Shown: positions 44,403-52,555, counted from the stretch's first letter. The stretch: DNA of 64,000 nucleotides from Demetria terragena DSM 11295 (GCF_000376825.1 NZ_AQXW01000003.1:186001-250000), one strand, 5' to 3'. Notes: generated from the letters alone by a model not told the origin. Made by a program: numbers and translations.

Positions 44403-44902
44403 CCCGCTACATCACGATCACCTTGGAGAGGCGCGCCGTGACCTGCCGAGCGCGGCTCCTCGACGACGTCGCACCGCGGACGTGCGCCGCGCTCTGGGAT
44501 GCGCTACCGGTGACCTCGCCGGCCTTCCATGGCAAGTACGCCCGCAATGAGGTCTACGGGCTGGTCACTGATTGGGACGCCGCGGAGCCGGGGCCGGAGA
44601 ACACTTCGATCACCCCGATTCCCCGTGACGTCATGTGGTTTTCGTTCAGCGGAGACCAACTCGGAAATCCCGCTTATGGGTACGAGGCTGAGTCGGATAA
44701 TCGAGGTGCGAACCGTATCGTTGACCTGGCGATCTTTTACGGCCGCAACAACTTGTTGATCAACGGGGACCAGGGCTGGGTCCCCGGCAATGTGTTCGCC
44801 GAGATCACTGATGGGTATGACGAGATGGTCGCCGCGTGCCACAGCGTCTGGATGGACGGGGCGCGCGGCGAGACCATCACGTTCGCCCGGGTTGCCGACT
44901 AA
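44399..44902 (+). CDS. DUF3830 family protein
   Basis: The 167-aa product starts at ATG 44399 (MTRYITITLERRAVTCRA), overlapping the amidase stop by ATGA; the frame continues upstream only as shadow. DUF3830 proteins have a cyclophilin-like beta-barrel. Visible landmarks are APRTCAALWDALPVTSPAFH near the N-terminus, DVMWFSFSGDQLGNPAYGYE and IFYGRNNLLINGDQGWVPGN. The first of these is like cyclophilin-like TM1367 folds (TC..LWDALP). The family's function is undefined. It is the last gene of the plus-strand arm. The 126 bp after it to the RDD gene hold no clear feature. Confidence 0.85.
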   Translation: MTRYITITLERRAVTCRARLLDDVAPRTCAALWDALPVTSPAFHGKYARNEVYGLVTDWDAAEPGPENTSITPIPRDVMWFSFSGDQLGNPAYGYEAESDNRGANRIVDLAIFYGRNNLLINGDQGWVPGNVFAEITDGYDEMVAACHSVWMDGARGETITFARVAD

Positions 44903-45028
44903 TGACGGCCGTGCGATTAACCTGAGCGGCACGAGCATTGACAGCCGTTACCGTGCCGGATACCGCGTCACCGGCTCTGAGTTTCGGTCACCCTCGCGGC
45001 GGGGTTGGGGCCATGAAACGCTGTGCCC

Positions 45029-45937
45029 ATGAGCGAACGCGCCTCCGGGTGGTACGACGATCCCGACGATCCGACCCAGTTGCGCTATTGGGACGGGATT
45101 TTGTGGTCCGACCGCCGGATGCCCAAGGTGAAGCCGGGGCTGGGTGAGTCCCGGATCGGCACGCCGAGTGCGTACCGGGATGAGTCCACAGGCCCGGCCG
45201 ATCAGCGCCCAGCGAGTTCGCCCGCACCGTCGGGATCTGCGCCGCCCGCGCCGGATTCACCGCCGGGGCAGAGCCAGCCGAACCCGTACGCCTACCAGGG
45301 CGGCGCACCGTCAAATGTTGGCTACGCGCCTGTTCCCGTAGGCCCGACCACCGCCGACGGTCAACGCCTGAGCGGATGGTGGCGGCGCTTCGCTGCGTGG
45401 GTTGTTGACCACATACTGCGGTCGCTGCTGACGGCAATCTTCGCTTTTCCCTGGCTCAGTGAATGGGTGGACGACGTCCAGCGTTACTTCGCCAGCTCGA
45501 TCCGAGCCGCAGAGCGGGGCGAGCCCACGCCGGACGTGCCGCAGTCGGTCGTGGAGATCCCGGCCGCCTTCCTCATTGCGGGCGTTCTCGTCTACGCAAT
45601 CTATGAGATTGGCTTCACCGCCTGGCGTGGGCGCACGCCAGGAAAGATGATCACGGGCATCAGCATTCGGATGGCTGCGGAGGCGCGCAAACCGACAGTT
45701 GACGAGGCGCTGCGTCGGTTTGGGATCAAGGCCTTGCGAACCATCGTGGCGCCGATTCAGGTTCTCCTCGGGTTCGCGATCATCTTCATGATCGTGGATA
45801 GCCTTTGGCCACTTCGAGACAAGCAGAATCAGTCGTTGCACGACAAGGTCGCCAAGACCGTCGTCGTCATTGGGCCGCCGACTGGCGCCGTGTCGCCGAC
45901 CGACACCTACCCGCCACAACCCCACTCGTTCAGCTGA
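45029..45937 (+). CDS. RDD-family membrane protein with N-terminal DUF2510
   Basis: The 302-aa product starts at ATG 45029. Residues 5-30 form a DUF2510 motif (SGWYDDPDDPTQLRYWDG). A 90-residue Pro/Ser/Ala linker follows. The RDD domain begins at LSGWWRRFAAWVVDHILR and contains three hydrophobic segments, with WRGRTPGKMITGISI as the conserved RDD middle. The function is unknown; RDD proteins may be transporters or stress-linked. The TGATG junction couples it to the LOG-type gene. Confidence 0.88.
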   Translation: MSERASGWYDDPDDPTQLRYWDGILWSDRRMPKVKPGLGESRIGTPSAYRDESTGPADQRPASSPAPSGSAPPAPDSPPGQSQPNPYAYQGGAPSNVGYAPVPVGPTTADGQRLSGWWRRFAAWVVDHILRSLLTAIFAFPWLSEWVDDVQRYFASSIRAAERGEPTPDVPQSVVEIPAAFLIAGVLVYAIYEIGFTAWRGRTPGKMITGISIRMAAEARKPTVDEALRRFGIKALRTIVAPIQVLLGFAIIFMIVDSLWPLRDKQNQSLHDKVAKTVVVIGPPTGAVSPTDTYPPQPHSFS

Positions 45938-46485
45938 TGCGCGTCGCGATCTTCACGGGGTCAGCGCCGGGGCACGATGCTCGATGGATCGACGCTGCAG
46001 TCGATCTCACCCGTTATCTCACCCGCCAAGGCGCTGGCATCGTCTATGGCGGTGCTGCCGTTGGGCTGATGGGTGCCGTCGCCGACACAGCCCTCGCTGA
46101 AGGGGCCGAAGTGATCGGCGTCATCCCACGCGACCTGTTTGACGCGGAGGTGCCCCACCAGGGCTTGACGGAATTCCACGAGGTCGACTCGATGCATGAT
46201 CGCAAGGCGCTCATGGCGGACCGTGCCGACGCCTTTGTCGCTCTCCCAGGAGGCATCGGCACTCTTGAGGAATTCTTCGAGGTCTGGACGTGGCGCACCC
46301 TCGGACTGCACCCCAAACCCGTTGCGCTGTATAACCCCTGGGATTTTTGGACGCCGCTCGTTTCGGCGCTCGATGCGATTACCGAGTCAGGTTTCATCCG
46401 TCCCGAGGTACGCGCTGGGCTGGTTGTCGAGTCGGACCCGCAATCGCTGTGGCGAGCGCTTAATCCTCCGGTCGCTGAGCAATGA
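45937..46485 (+). CDS. LOG-family protein (cytokinin riboside 5'-monophosphate phosphoribohydrolase type)
   Basis: This 182-aa Rossmann-like protein starts at ATG 45937 inside TGATG. The LOG signature PGGIGTLEEFFEVWTWRTLG (about residues 103-122) and GGAAVGLMGAVADTAL are present. LOG enzymes release bases from nucleoside 5'-monophosphates such as AMP or N6-modified AMP. The role in bacteria is often nucleotide salvage. Its 3' end overlaps the converging methyltransferase by 26 bp. Confidence 0.9.
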   Translation: MRVAIFTGSAPGHDARWIDAAVDLTRYLTRQGAGIVYGGAAVGLMGAVADTALAEGAEVIGVIPRDLFDAEVPHQGLTEFHEVDSMHDRKALMADRADAFVALPGGIGTLEEFFEVWTWRTLGLHPKPVALYNPWDFWTPLVSALDAITESGFIRPEVRAGLVVESDPQSLWRALNPPVAEQ

Positions 46486-47128
46486 CGTAGGCCCGCTCAC
46501 TGGGGAACTCGACCTGGGGGTGCGGCAGGCGCGTCATGATCGACACGATGTCGAGTCCATGCCGTGCGAGGTCGTTGAGCACAACCTCAGGTTCAAGGAA
46601 GTAGCCCTCAACATCGACGCTGTGCCCAAACCATGACGTCAGGTGGTTGACCTCGCCTGCTGCGAACTCCTCACTGCGTATGTGGAAGGCCAGCAAGGCA
46701 ATTCCCCCAGGCCGGAGTATCCGCCTGACCTCGCGGATTGCATAGTCGCGGTCAGCAGGGGACAGGTGGATGATGGAGTACATCAAGACGGCTGCTGCGA
46801 TGGAGGCATCTGACTGCTGTAGATCGGTCATGGAGCCGACCTCGAACTCCGCCTCGGGCTGCTCGGCGCGTGCGATCTCGATCATCGACGCCGAAATATC
46901 CACGCCGAGCACTTCGCCTCCGAGCGCGGCGAGATGCCCAGCGACCTGACCTGGGCCGCAGCCGATGTCGACGATCGGGCCGCCGCGCGCCATCTCGACG
47001 ACTGCTGAAAGCAGGGCGCGATCTAACGGTTTGTCGTCCAACTCGTCGCGCATCGCCGCCGCATAGTCGGTGGCGACGACGTCATACGCATCGCGGACCC
47101 GGTCGTGACCGGGGTGCTCAGAAGCCAT
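46460..47128 (-). CDS. Class I SAM-dependent methyltransferase
   Basis: The 222-aa enzyme has the SAM-binding loop IVDIGCGPGQVAGHLAALG (residues about 53-71), GVDISASMIEIARAEQP for the ribose-contacting acidic residue, and LRPGGIALLAFHI as post-motif III. It resembles ubiquinone/menaquinone-type small-molecule methyltransferases. The substrate cannot be inferred from neighbours: it is convergent with the LOG gene and 43 bp downstream of fahA. Confidence 0.88.
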   Translation of the reverse strand: MASEHPGHDRVRDAYDVVATDYAAAMRDELDDKPLDRALLSAVVEMARGGPIVDIGCGPGQVAGHLAALGGEVLGVDISASMIEIARAEQPEAEFEVGSMTDLQQSDASIAAAVLMYSIIHLSPADRDYAIREVRRILRPGGIALLAFHIRSEEFAAGEVNHLTSWFGHSVDVEGYFLEPEVVLNDLARHGLDIVSIMTRLPHPQVEFPSERAYVIAQRPED

Positions 47129-47141
47129 GGTCCACGTTAAC

Positions 47142-47160
47142 TCCCTGCGGGGTGCAGGGA
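47142..47160 (-). terminator. Short hairpin downstream of fahA
   Basis: TCCCTGC and GCAGGGA form a 7-bp stem with loop GGGGT, 12 bp after the fahA stop on the minus strand. The T-run is minimal, so termination is tentative. Confidence 0.45.
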
Positions 47161-47171
47161 TCAGGTGACCG

Positions 47172-48419
47172 TCAGTCGATGGGGACTGCCGGGAGGATGG
47201 TGCCGGTCACTTCGCCGAGGGCGATTCGGGAATCTCCCTGACCTGCCGCTGTGTAGGTCATGGTCACGGTGTCGCCGTCCTCCAAGAATTCTCGTGTCGT
47301 GCCGTCGGGGAGCGCCAGTGGCTCCTTCCCGCTCCAGGTCAGCTCGAGCAGACTTCCGCGCTGGTCGTCTTCGGGGCCAGAGACCGTGCCAGAGGCGAAC
47401 AAGTCACCTGACCGCAGACTCGCCCCGTTCACGGTCAGGTGAGCGAGCATCTGCGTGGGCGACCAGTACATCGACGCGTACGGCGGTCGGGACACTACGG
47501 TGCCGTTGAGCGACACCTCGATGTCAATGTCTAGTCCGTAGAGATCACGACCGAGAAGGTAGTCCAGTGGCTTCGGATCCTGTTGGGGCAGAGCGGTCTT
47601 CGCGTGCTCTAGCGCGGCGAGCGGCGTGATCCACGCGCCAATGGATGAGGCGAAGGACTTGCCGAGGAACGGGCCGAGCGGAACATACTCCCACGCCTGG
47701 ATGTCGCGAGCGCTCCAGTCATTGAATGGGACCACGCCAAACAGGTGCGCCCCGGCGTCGTCGACACTGACACGGGTGCCCAGTTGCGTCGCTCCACCCA
47801 CAACGAATCCCAACTCAGCCTCGATATCGAGACGCATGCTCGGGCCAAAGAGTGGCGCCGGCTCAGTCGGCGGCTTGCGCTGACCGATCGGGCGGACGAC
47901 GTCCGTGCCGCTGACCACGACCGTGCCAGCGCGCCCGTGGTACCCAATCGGCAAATGCTTCCAGTTGGGGGTGAGGGCCTCACTGTCCGGGCGGAAGATG
48001 CTTCCCACGTTGGTGGCGTGATGCTCGCTGGCATAGAAGTCGACGTAGTCGGCCACGACGATCGGCAGATGCAGGTCGACGTTGTTGATTGGGATGAGGT
48101 GCGGCGCGGTCCGCTCGCGGTGTACCGGATTGCTCAGGACCTCAGTGAGCCACTCGCGGGCGATAGCCCACACGGGTGCGCCAAGGTCGAGAAAGGCGTT
48201 CAGGGAGGGGGTGCGCCACGCCTTCGCGAGGTCGGGGCCGTCACCCGGGTCGCCATATGCTGCAACGGCGCTCGCGTCGAGCACGAAGTCGCCGATACGC
48301 ACACCCACACGAGGGTCCTCGTGCGGGAGGGAAAAGACGCCATAGGGGAGAGTGGCCAGGCCGTACGGGTGGTCGACCGGCAGGTCGAGCCAACTGGTCG
48401 ACGGAGTGGAAGTGGTCAT
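47172..48419 (-). CDS. fahA: Fumarylacetoacetase
   Basis: This enzyme cleaves fumarylacetoacetate to fumarate and acetoacetate, the last step of homogentisate catabolism; 415 aa. The N-terminal SH3-like part has HPYGLATLPYGVFSL. The catalytic domain has VVADYVDFYASEHHATNVG, HLPIGYHGRAGTVVVSG, DIEAELGFVVGG with the metal-binding Glu, and NDWSARDIQAWEYVPLGPFL with metal/substrate contacts. The start overlaps the end of the preceding unknown gene by ATGA, so the two form an operon. Confidence 0.97.
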   Translation of the reverse strand: MTTSTPSTSWLDLPVDHPYGLATLPYGVFSLPHEDPRVGVRIGDFVLDASAVAAYGDPGDGPDLAKAWRTPSLNAFLDLGAPVWAIAREWLTEVLSNPVHRERTAPHLIPINNVDLHLPIVVADYVDFYASEHHATNVGSIFRPDSEALTPNWKHLPIGYHGRAGTVVVSGTDVVRPIGQRKPPTEPAPLFGPSMRLDIEAELGFVVGGATQLGTRVSVDDAGAHLFGVVPFNDWSARDIQAWEYVPLGPFLGKSFASSIGAWITPLAALEHAKTALPQQDPKPLDYLLGRDLYGLDIDIEVSLNGTVVSRPPYASMYWSPTQMLAHLTVNGASLRSGDLFASGTVSGPEDDQRGSLLELTWSGKEPLALPDGTTREFLEDGDTVTMTYTAAGQGDSRIALGEVTGTILPAVPID

Positions 48420-49255
48420 GAAGTCTCCTCGATGAGGTATAGGTCGGACAGGTCCTGGATGGGGTCGAGGACATCGCAGCAGCCATAGGAGTGGAATGCG
48501 CTGCGCACTCGCTCCGCCCGAACACCGTCGAGTGCGGTGGAGAGCGCAGCGATCGCCCTGCGATCTCGTTGCCGAAGCAGGGCGCCCGCGGCCTCGAGAG
48601 ATCCACCGCTGAGCAACTCATCAGTCGCCAGGAGCACGTTAAGGGCGCCGAACTGGTCTTCGCTTCCCTCGGGGGTGGCGGCGCGGTGGGAGACCGCACG
48701 GTGCATCCCGCCGGTGAGCTTGAACGCGAGGTGACGGGTCGTGCTGCACTCGAGGAACTGGGCTAGTTGCTCGGGAGTGGGTACGGAGTTCGCGGGCGTG
48801 GAGCCGGTACGCAGTTTGGCCCGCACCTGCTCGAGTCTGTCCGCGGCGAGGTCGTCGAGCATGGCCTCGAAACCGGTATGTGGCACCTCGACTGCGATCG
48901 GGACTCCGAGTTCGAGCGCCGAACGCCACTCGCCCAAATAGCCGACTTCGATCCCGGCGAGGGAGTGGCCCGTGGCCTGGGCAACTGACTCTGCGCTCTG
49001 CAAGACCTCCCCAAGAGGAACATCGGGACGTCCGACCACTGCGATGGTCAGCGGAATCGTCGATTCCAATGCGTCGGCCACGAGACGAGGCGGAAGCAGG
49101 AGTGGGCCAACGAAGTCCTGGTAGGCATGCCCTCGCCTAGCGGTGCGGCGCGAGATCGCCTCGGCCAGCGAGAAATTGCCCGGAGGAAAGACTGCGGCGT
49201 CATCGATCAACCCTTCGAACAGGGTGCGTGGTGCAGGCGCGGTCACGGTTGACAT
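48416..49255 (-). CDS. Conserved protein of unknown function in the homogentisate cluster
   Basis: The 279-aa product starts at ATG 49255 (MSTVTAPAPRTLFEGL). The pattern of strands and helices looks TIM-barrel-like: FEGLIDDAAVFPPGNFSLAE at the N-terminus, then PLTIAVVGRPDVPLGEVL, IAVEVPHTGFEAML, VRAKLRTG and LAFKLTGGMHRAVSHR. LIDDAAVFPPG recurs in actinobacterial proteins I have seen only as hypothetical. It overlaps fahA by ATGA and is divergent from hmgA, so it belongs to the pathway operon. The cluster lacks a recognisable maleylacetoacetate isomerase. Whether this protein fills that step is open. Confidence 0.75.
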   Translation of the reverse strand: MSTVTAPAPRTLFEGLIDDAAVFPPGNFSLAEAISRRTARRGHAYQDFVGPLLLPPRLVADALESTIPLTIAVVGRPDVPLGEVLQSAESVAQATGHSLAGIEVGYLGEWRSALELGVPIAVEVPHTGFEAMLDDLAADRLEQVRAKLRTGSTPANSVPTPEQLAQFLECSTTRHLAFKLTGGMHRAVSHRAATPEGSEDQFGALNVLLATDELLSGGSLEAAGALLRQRDRRAIAALSTALDGVRAERVRSAFHSYGCCDVLDPIQDLSDLYLIEETS

Positions 49256-49300
49256 GCCCGTCAGGCTACTGGACCCTGGCGGCATTAGCGATACGTAAAC

Positions 49301-49315
49301 GTCCGATAAACGGAC
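49301..49315. promoter_or_regulatory. Inverted repeat in the divergent hmgA / fahA-operon promoter
   Basis: GTCCG-ATAAA-CGGAC lies 45 bp from the minus-strand start (49255) and 21 bp from the hmgA start. The position suggests an operator shared by both directions. The regulator is unknown. Confidence 0.4.
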
Positions 49316-49336
49316 AGATAGTCGAGAGGGCTAGCG

Positions 49337-50566
49337 ATGGCGTTTTACCAGTCCCAGGGCTCGGTGCCTCGGCATCGGCACACCCAACACCCGAACCCGG
49401 CCGGTGGCCTCTATTACGAAGAGTTGATGGGGGAGGAGGGGTTTTCCTCAGACTCTTCGCTGCTTTACCACCGCAATATCCCGTCGACGATCAGCGCAGC
49501 CCGAACGTGGGACCTCGCCGATTCGATGGCCACCACACCCAACCAGCCACTCACCCCACGACATCTCGCCTTGCACGAGCTTTTCACGCCGGACGACACC
49601 GGCATCGACGCGGTGACCGGACGTCGGTTGGTCCTTGGGAATGCTGACGTACGCCTGCTTTATGTCCGAGCAGATATACCAAGCCCCTGGTATCGCAACG
49701 GAATTGGTGATGAGTGCCTATTTGTTGAGCGCGGTGGCGCACGTGTCGAGACCGTTTTTGGGTCATTCGATCTCCGCGAAGGTGACTACCTCATTGTGCC
49801 GCGGGCGACGACTCACCGTTGGCTTCCACTCATCGAAGGCGACGCTGACTTCGTCGAGCCGCTTCGGGTCTACTGCATCGAGGCGAATTCGCACATCGCC
49901 CCGCCTAAGCGGTACCTCTCCCGGTTTGGGCAACTCCTGGAGCACGCGCCCTATTGCGAGCGCGATCTGCGTGTCCCCCAGGGGCCGCTGCTGGCCGAAG
50001 ATGCTGCGGCGGACCCCTCCGAGGCCACGGAGGTCTACATCAAGCATCGGGGGCAGGGGCCCGGCGGACTCGCCGGAACTATCTACACCTATCCCTTCCA
50101 CCCGCTCGATGTGGTCGGGTGGGATGGCTGCCTGTTCCCGTACGTCTTTAACGTGGCCGACTACATGCCGATTACCGGCAAAGTGCACCAGCCGCCGCCC
50201 GTGCACCAGGTGTTTGAGGGGCACAATTTTGTCGTGTGCAACTTTGTCCCGCGCAAGGTCGATTACCACGAGAAGTCGATCCCGGTGCCTTACTACCACT
50301 CCAACGTCGACAGCGACGAGATCATGTTCTACGTCGACGGCGACTACGAGGCGCGCAAGGGGTCAGGCATCGGTCGGGGCTCCGTCAGTGTCCACCCAGG
50401 CGGGCATGCGCACGGCCCGCAGCCGGGCGCATACGAGAAGTCGGTGGGTGTGCAGTACTTCGACGAGCTCGCGGTCATGGTCGATACCTTCCGCCCACTC
50501 GATCTCGGCGAGGCCGGAACAGCCGTGGACGACGGCAAGTACGCCTGGAGCTGGGCGAAGCACTAA
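49337..50566 (+). CDS. hmgA: Homogentisate 1,2-dioxygenase
   Basis: The Fe(II) enzyme opens the homogentisate ring to maleylacetoacetate; 409 aa. It starts at ATG 49337 (MAFYQSQGSVPRHRHTQ). The cupin-like core includes YLIVPRATTHRWLPLIEGD and, in the C-terminal half, the iron-ligand region: YYHSNVDSDEIMFYVDGDY with the conserved Glu, and SVHPGGHAHGPQPGAYEKS with histidines. VKVH-type FNVADYMPITGKVHQPPPVH is also as expected. It is divergent from the unknown gene and fahA. A repeat array follows its stop. Confidence 0.95.
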   Translation: MAFYQSQGSVPRHRHTQHPNPAGGLYYEELMGEEGFSSDSSLLYHRNIPSTISAARTWDLADSMATTPNQPLTPRHLALHELFTPDDTGIDAVTGRRLVLGNADVRLLYVRADIPSPWYRNGIGDECLFVERGGARVETVFGSFDLREGDYLIVPRATTHRWLPLIEGDADFVEPLRVYCIEANSHIAPPKRYLSRFGQLLEHAPYCERDLRVPQGPLLAEDAAADPSEATEVYIKHRGQGPGGLAGTIYTYPFHPLDVVGWDGCLFPYVFNVADYMPITGKVHQPPPVHQVFEGHNFVVCNFVPRKVDYHEKSIPVPYYHSNVDSDEIMFYVDGDYEARKGSGIGRGSVSVHPGGHAHGPQPGAYEKSVGVQYFDELAVMVDTFRPLDLGEAGTAVDDGKYAWSWAKH

Positions 50567-50570
50567 CGCC

Positions 50571-50640
50571 GGTCGAGCCCCAACGTCGGTCGAGCCCCAA
50601 CGTCGGTCGAGCCCCAACGTCGGTCGAGCTTGTCGAGGCC
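50571..50640 (+). repeat. 17-bp GGTCGAG repeat array downstream of hmgA
   Basis: GGTCGAGCCCCAACGTC occurs three times in tandem (50571, 50588, 50605), followed by GGTCGAGCTTGTCGAGGCC. It is the same family as the 16-18-bp units at 743-1159. It starts 4 bp after the hmgA stop. The remaining bases to 50730 contain nothing I can identify. Confidence 0.82.
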
Positions 50641-50730
50641 CCGCCCGTCGATTGGGCATCGAGTGGCGGCAAATGAGGGGTCCATACAGGCATGCACCCT
50701 GCATTTGCCCCTAGTCGATGTGTGGTGGGC

Positions 50731-50973
50731 TTACGCCCTTCCTCGGGCTCTTGGGCGAAGGCGGTCGCAAGCGGTGCGGTCGGCGGCGCTCACTCCGAGC
50801 CAGTACGCCCCGCCCATCCTGGCGATCGCCCCTCTGATCTGTCCGCGACCAACATGCGCATGCACCTTGGGATGGCCGCCTCCACCGAGGTCGGCGACCA
50901 CCTGGTCAGGAATCTCAAAATCAGTCGTGTTGCCGCCGGCGGATTGCAGATCGAATCGTAGCTTTGGGCTCAC
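50731..50973 (-). CDS. Small DUF1905-like protein, possibly C-terminally degraded
   Basis: The 80-aa frame starts at GTG 50973, overlapping the nicotinamidase stop (GTGA), so it would be coupled to it. LRFDLQSAGGNTTDFEIPDQ, VVADLGGGGHPKVHAHVG and IARMGGAYWLGVSAADRTA match the beta-barrel DUF1905 pattern, whose members usually continue with a few more residues or a YdeI-type domain. Here the end reads CDRLRPRARGRA and stops, and a frame shift would give another short tail. It is either a short functional protein or a decaying gene next to the repeat array. Confidence 0.5.
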   Translation of the reverse strand: MSPKLRFDLQSAGGNTTDFEIPDQVVADLGGGGHPKVHAHVGRGQIRGAIARMGGAYWLGVSAADRTACDRLRPRARGRA

Positions 50974-51542
50974 CCTGACCTCGCCAATTCGATTCCAGCA
51001 GAACGCATTTCGGTCTCTGCTGCGGCGATACCTTCCGGCGAGACTCCGGCGGTGAGGTCGAGCAGTACGCGCGTCGAGAGGCCCTCCTGGCTAGCGTGGA
51101 CGGCGGTCGCCCGTACGCAATGATCGGTGGCGATGCCGACGATGTCGACCGCGTCAATGTCATGGTCGCGTAGCCACGGCGCGAGGCGCTCACCTTCGTC
51201 GGTAGCTCCCTCGAACCCGGAGTAGGCGGCTTCGTACTGACCCTTGCGCACGATCACGTTGACGTGGGCTAACGCAGCTTCAAGTCCTGGGTGGAAGTCC
51301 GCTCCAGGGGTGCCGACTTCGCAATGTACGGGCCATGAATCGTGGAAGTCCGGTTGGTCTGACCAGTGGTCGCCGGGGTCGATATGCCAGTCGGCGGTCG
51401 CCACGATCTGGGCGTAGTCCCCGGCGCGTTTGGTCACGTAGTTGCTGACGGCTTGAGCAAGGGCGACTCCGCCAGGCACCCCCATGGATCCCCCTTCGCA
51501 GAAGTCATTCTGGACATCGACGATGATCAGCGCTCGACTCAT
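50970..51542 (-). CDS. pncA: Nicotinamidase / isochorismatase family
   Basis: This 190-aa hydrolase converts nicotinamide to nicotinate for NAD salvage. Catalytic residues are in place: Asp in LIIVDVQNDFCEGGS, Lys in VIVRKGQYEAAYSGFEG and the nucleophilic Cys in VGIATDHCVRATAVHA. The metal-binding DWHIDPGDHWS is also present. pncB, the next enzyme of the pathway, lies nearby on the same strand (52655-53968), separated by the GNAT gene. Start ATG 51542. Confidence 0.93.
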   Translation of the reverse strand: MSRALIIVDVQNDFCEGGSMGVPGGVALAQAVSNYVTKRAGDYAQIVATADWHIDPGDHWSDQPDFHDSWPVHCEVGTPGADFHPGLEAALAHVNVIVRKGQYEAAYSGFEGATDEGERLAPWLRDHDIDAVDIVGIATDHCVRATAVHASQEGLSTRVLLDLTAGVSPEGIAAAETEMRSAGIELARSG

Positions 51543-52555
51543 GGCGTCGAGGTTAGCCCTCGTCCGTCGAGGCGTACCTCCATTTCGTGCATTACCTCAA
51601 CGGGGCGGAAGCCGAAGCGTTCGTTGGTGCGATACATCGCCGTGTTGCCTGGAGCAGTCCAGGTGTGGACACTTTGGCGTTCAGGGTGACGCTTTCTCAG
51701 CGCCTCAAGAGTCGTGCGCTTGAGGGCCAATCCGAGGCCGTGGCCGCGGTGGCTTGGCATCACCAATGTGTCCTCCTGATGCACTAGCGTGGTCTGCTCT
51801 CGGGGTAGGTGCACCAAGGAGTAACCCACCAAATCGCCGGTCGCGCGCTCCCGAGCAGCTGCGACCAGGACGATGTTTGTCTGGCTCCACCGTTCCTCCT
51901 GAAGTCGCAGGCGGGTGTCGTCGAAAACCGCAGGGTCGAGGTCGATCTCGCCCACCGGCACGTCGCTGTTCATTTGGTTGCGCATGGCCAGGTACGCCGG
52001 TCGGAGCTCGTCAGGACAGGCGCCCTCCCAAGTGAGCGTCTCGTACGCCTCATCGGGCTCCGGCCGTGATGCGAACGCGTCTGATGGCCCCGGAAGGTTG
52101 AGCACAAGATGGTGCTCCAAGTGGACGGCGCGACAGCCCATTGCCTGAGCGAATGCTGTTGCTGCACTGGGTTTTTCGTTTCGCGACACGGCCTCGCCGT
52201 AGAGATGCGTACGCGACGCTTGGCGTGCCCGCCGCTCTGCCTCAGCGTAGAGCGCACGCCCCAGGCCGCGACGCCGGAACGCGGGAATCACGGCGACCTC
52301 GAGGAAGCCCAGGTGGGTGTTGTCCCGGGTCGGGAGTTGCAACTCGGCGACGCCAGCGATGGTCGTGCCGCAGGTCGCCGTTAGCCAAATCCGGTCGTAG
52401 TAGCTCGATGCAACAGTGGCCGACTGGACGAGGCTGGCGAATCCGCGCAGCGCTAGCTCGGCGCGGTCCGCCCGGTGGGCCGCTTGCTCGACCTCCCAGA
52501 ACGTGCGGATGGCCTCAGGGTCAGCGGTGTTGAGGTCGGTAATCAGAGCGTCCAC
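51539..52555 (-). CDS. Tandem GNAT N-acetyltransferase (mycothiol-synthase-like architecture)
   Basis: The 338-aa protein contains two GNAT domains. The first has VAVIPAFRRRGLGRALYAEA with the acetyl-CoA loop RRGLGRA. The second has TLVMPSHRGHGLGLALKRTT and a C-terminal NERFGFRPVEVMHEMEVRL. Two-domain GNATs of this size include mycothiol synthase MshD, but the surrounding sequence does not let me claim that identity. I chose GTG 52555 (VDALITDLNTADPEAIR) because GAGGTG precedes it; upstream starts are possible. The stop overlaps the pncA start (ATGA). Confidence 0.85.
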   Translation of the reverse strand: MDALITDLNTADPEAIRTFWEVEQAAHRADRAELALRGFASLVQSATVASSYYDRIWLTATCGTTIAGVAELQLPTRDNTHLGFLEVAVIPAFRRRGLGRALYAEAERRARQASRTHLYGEAVSRNEKPSAATAFAQAMGCRAVHLEHHLVLNLPGPSDAFASRPEPDEAYETLTWEGACPDELRPAYLAMRNQMNSDVPVGEIDLDPAVFDDTRLRLQEERWSQTNIVLVAAARERATGDLVGYSLVHLPREQTTLVHQEDTLVMPSHRGHGLGLALKRTTLEALRKRHPERQSVHTWTAPGNTAMYRTNERFGFRPVEVMHEMEVRLDGRGLTSTP

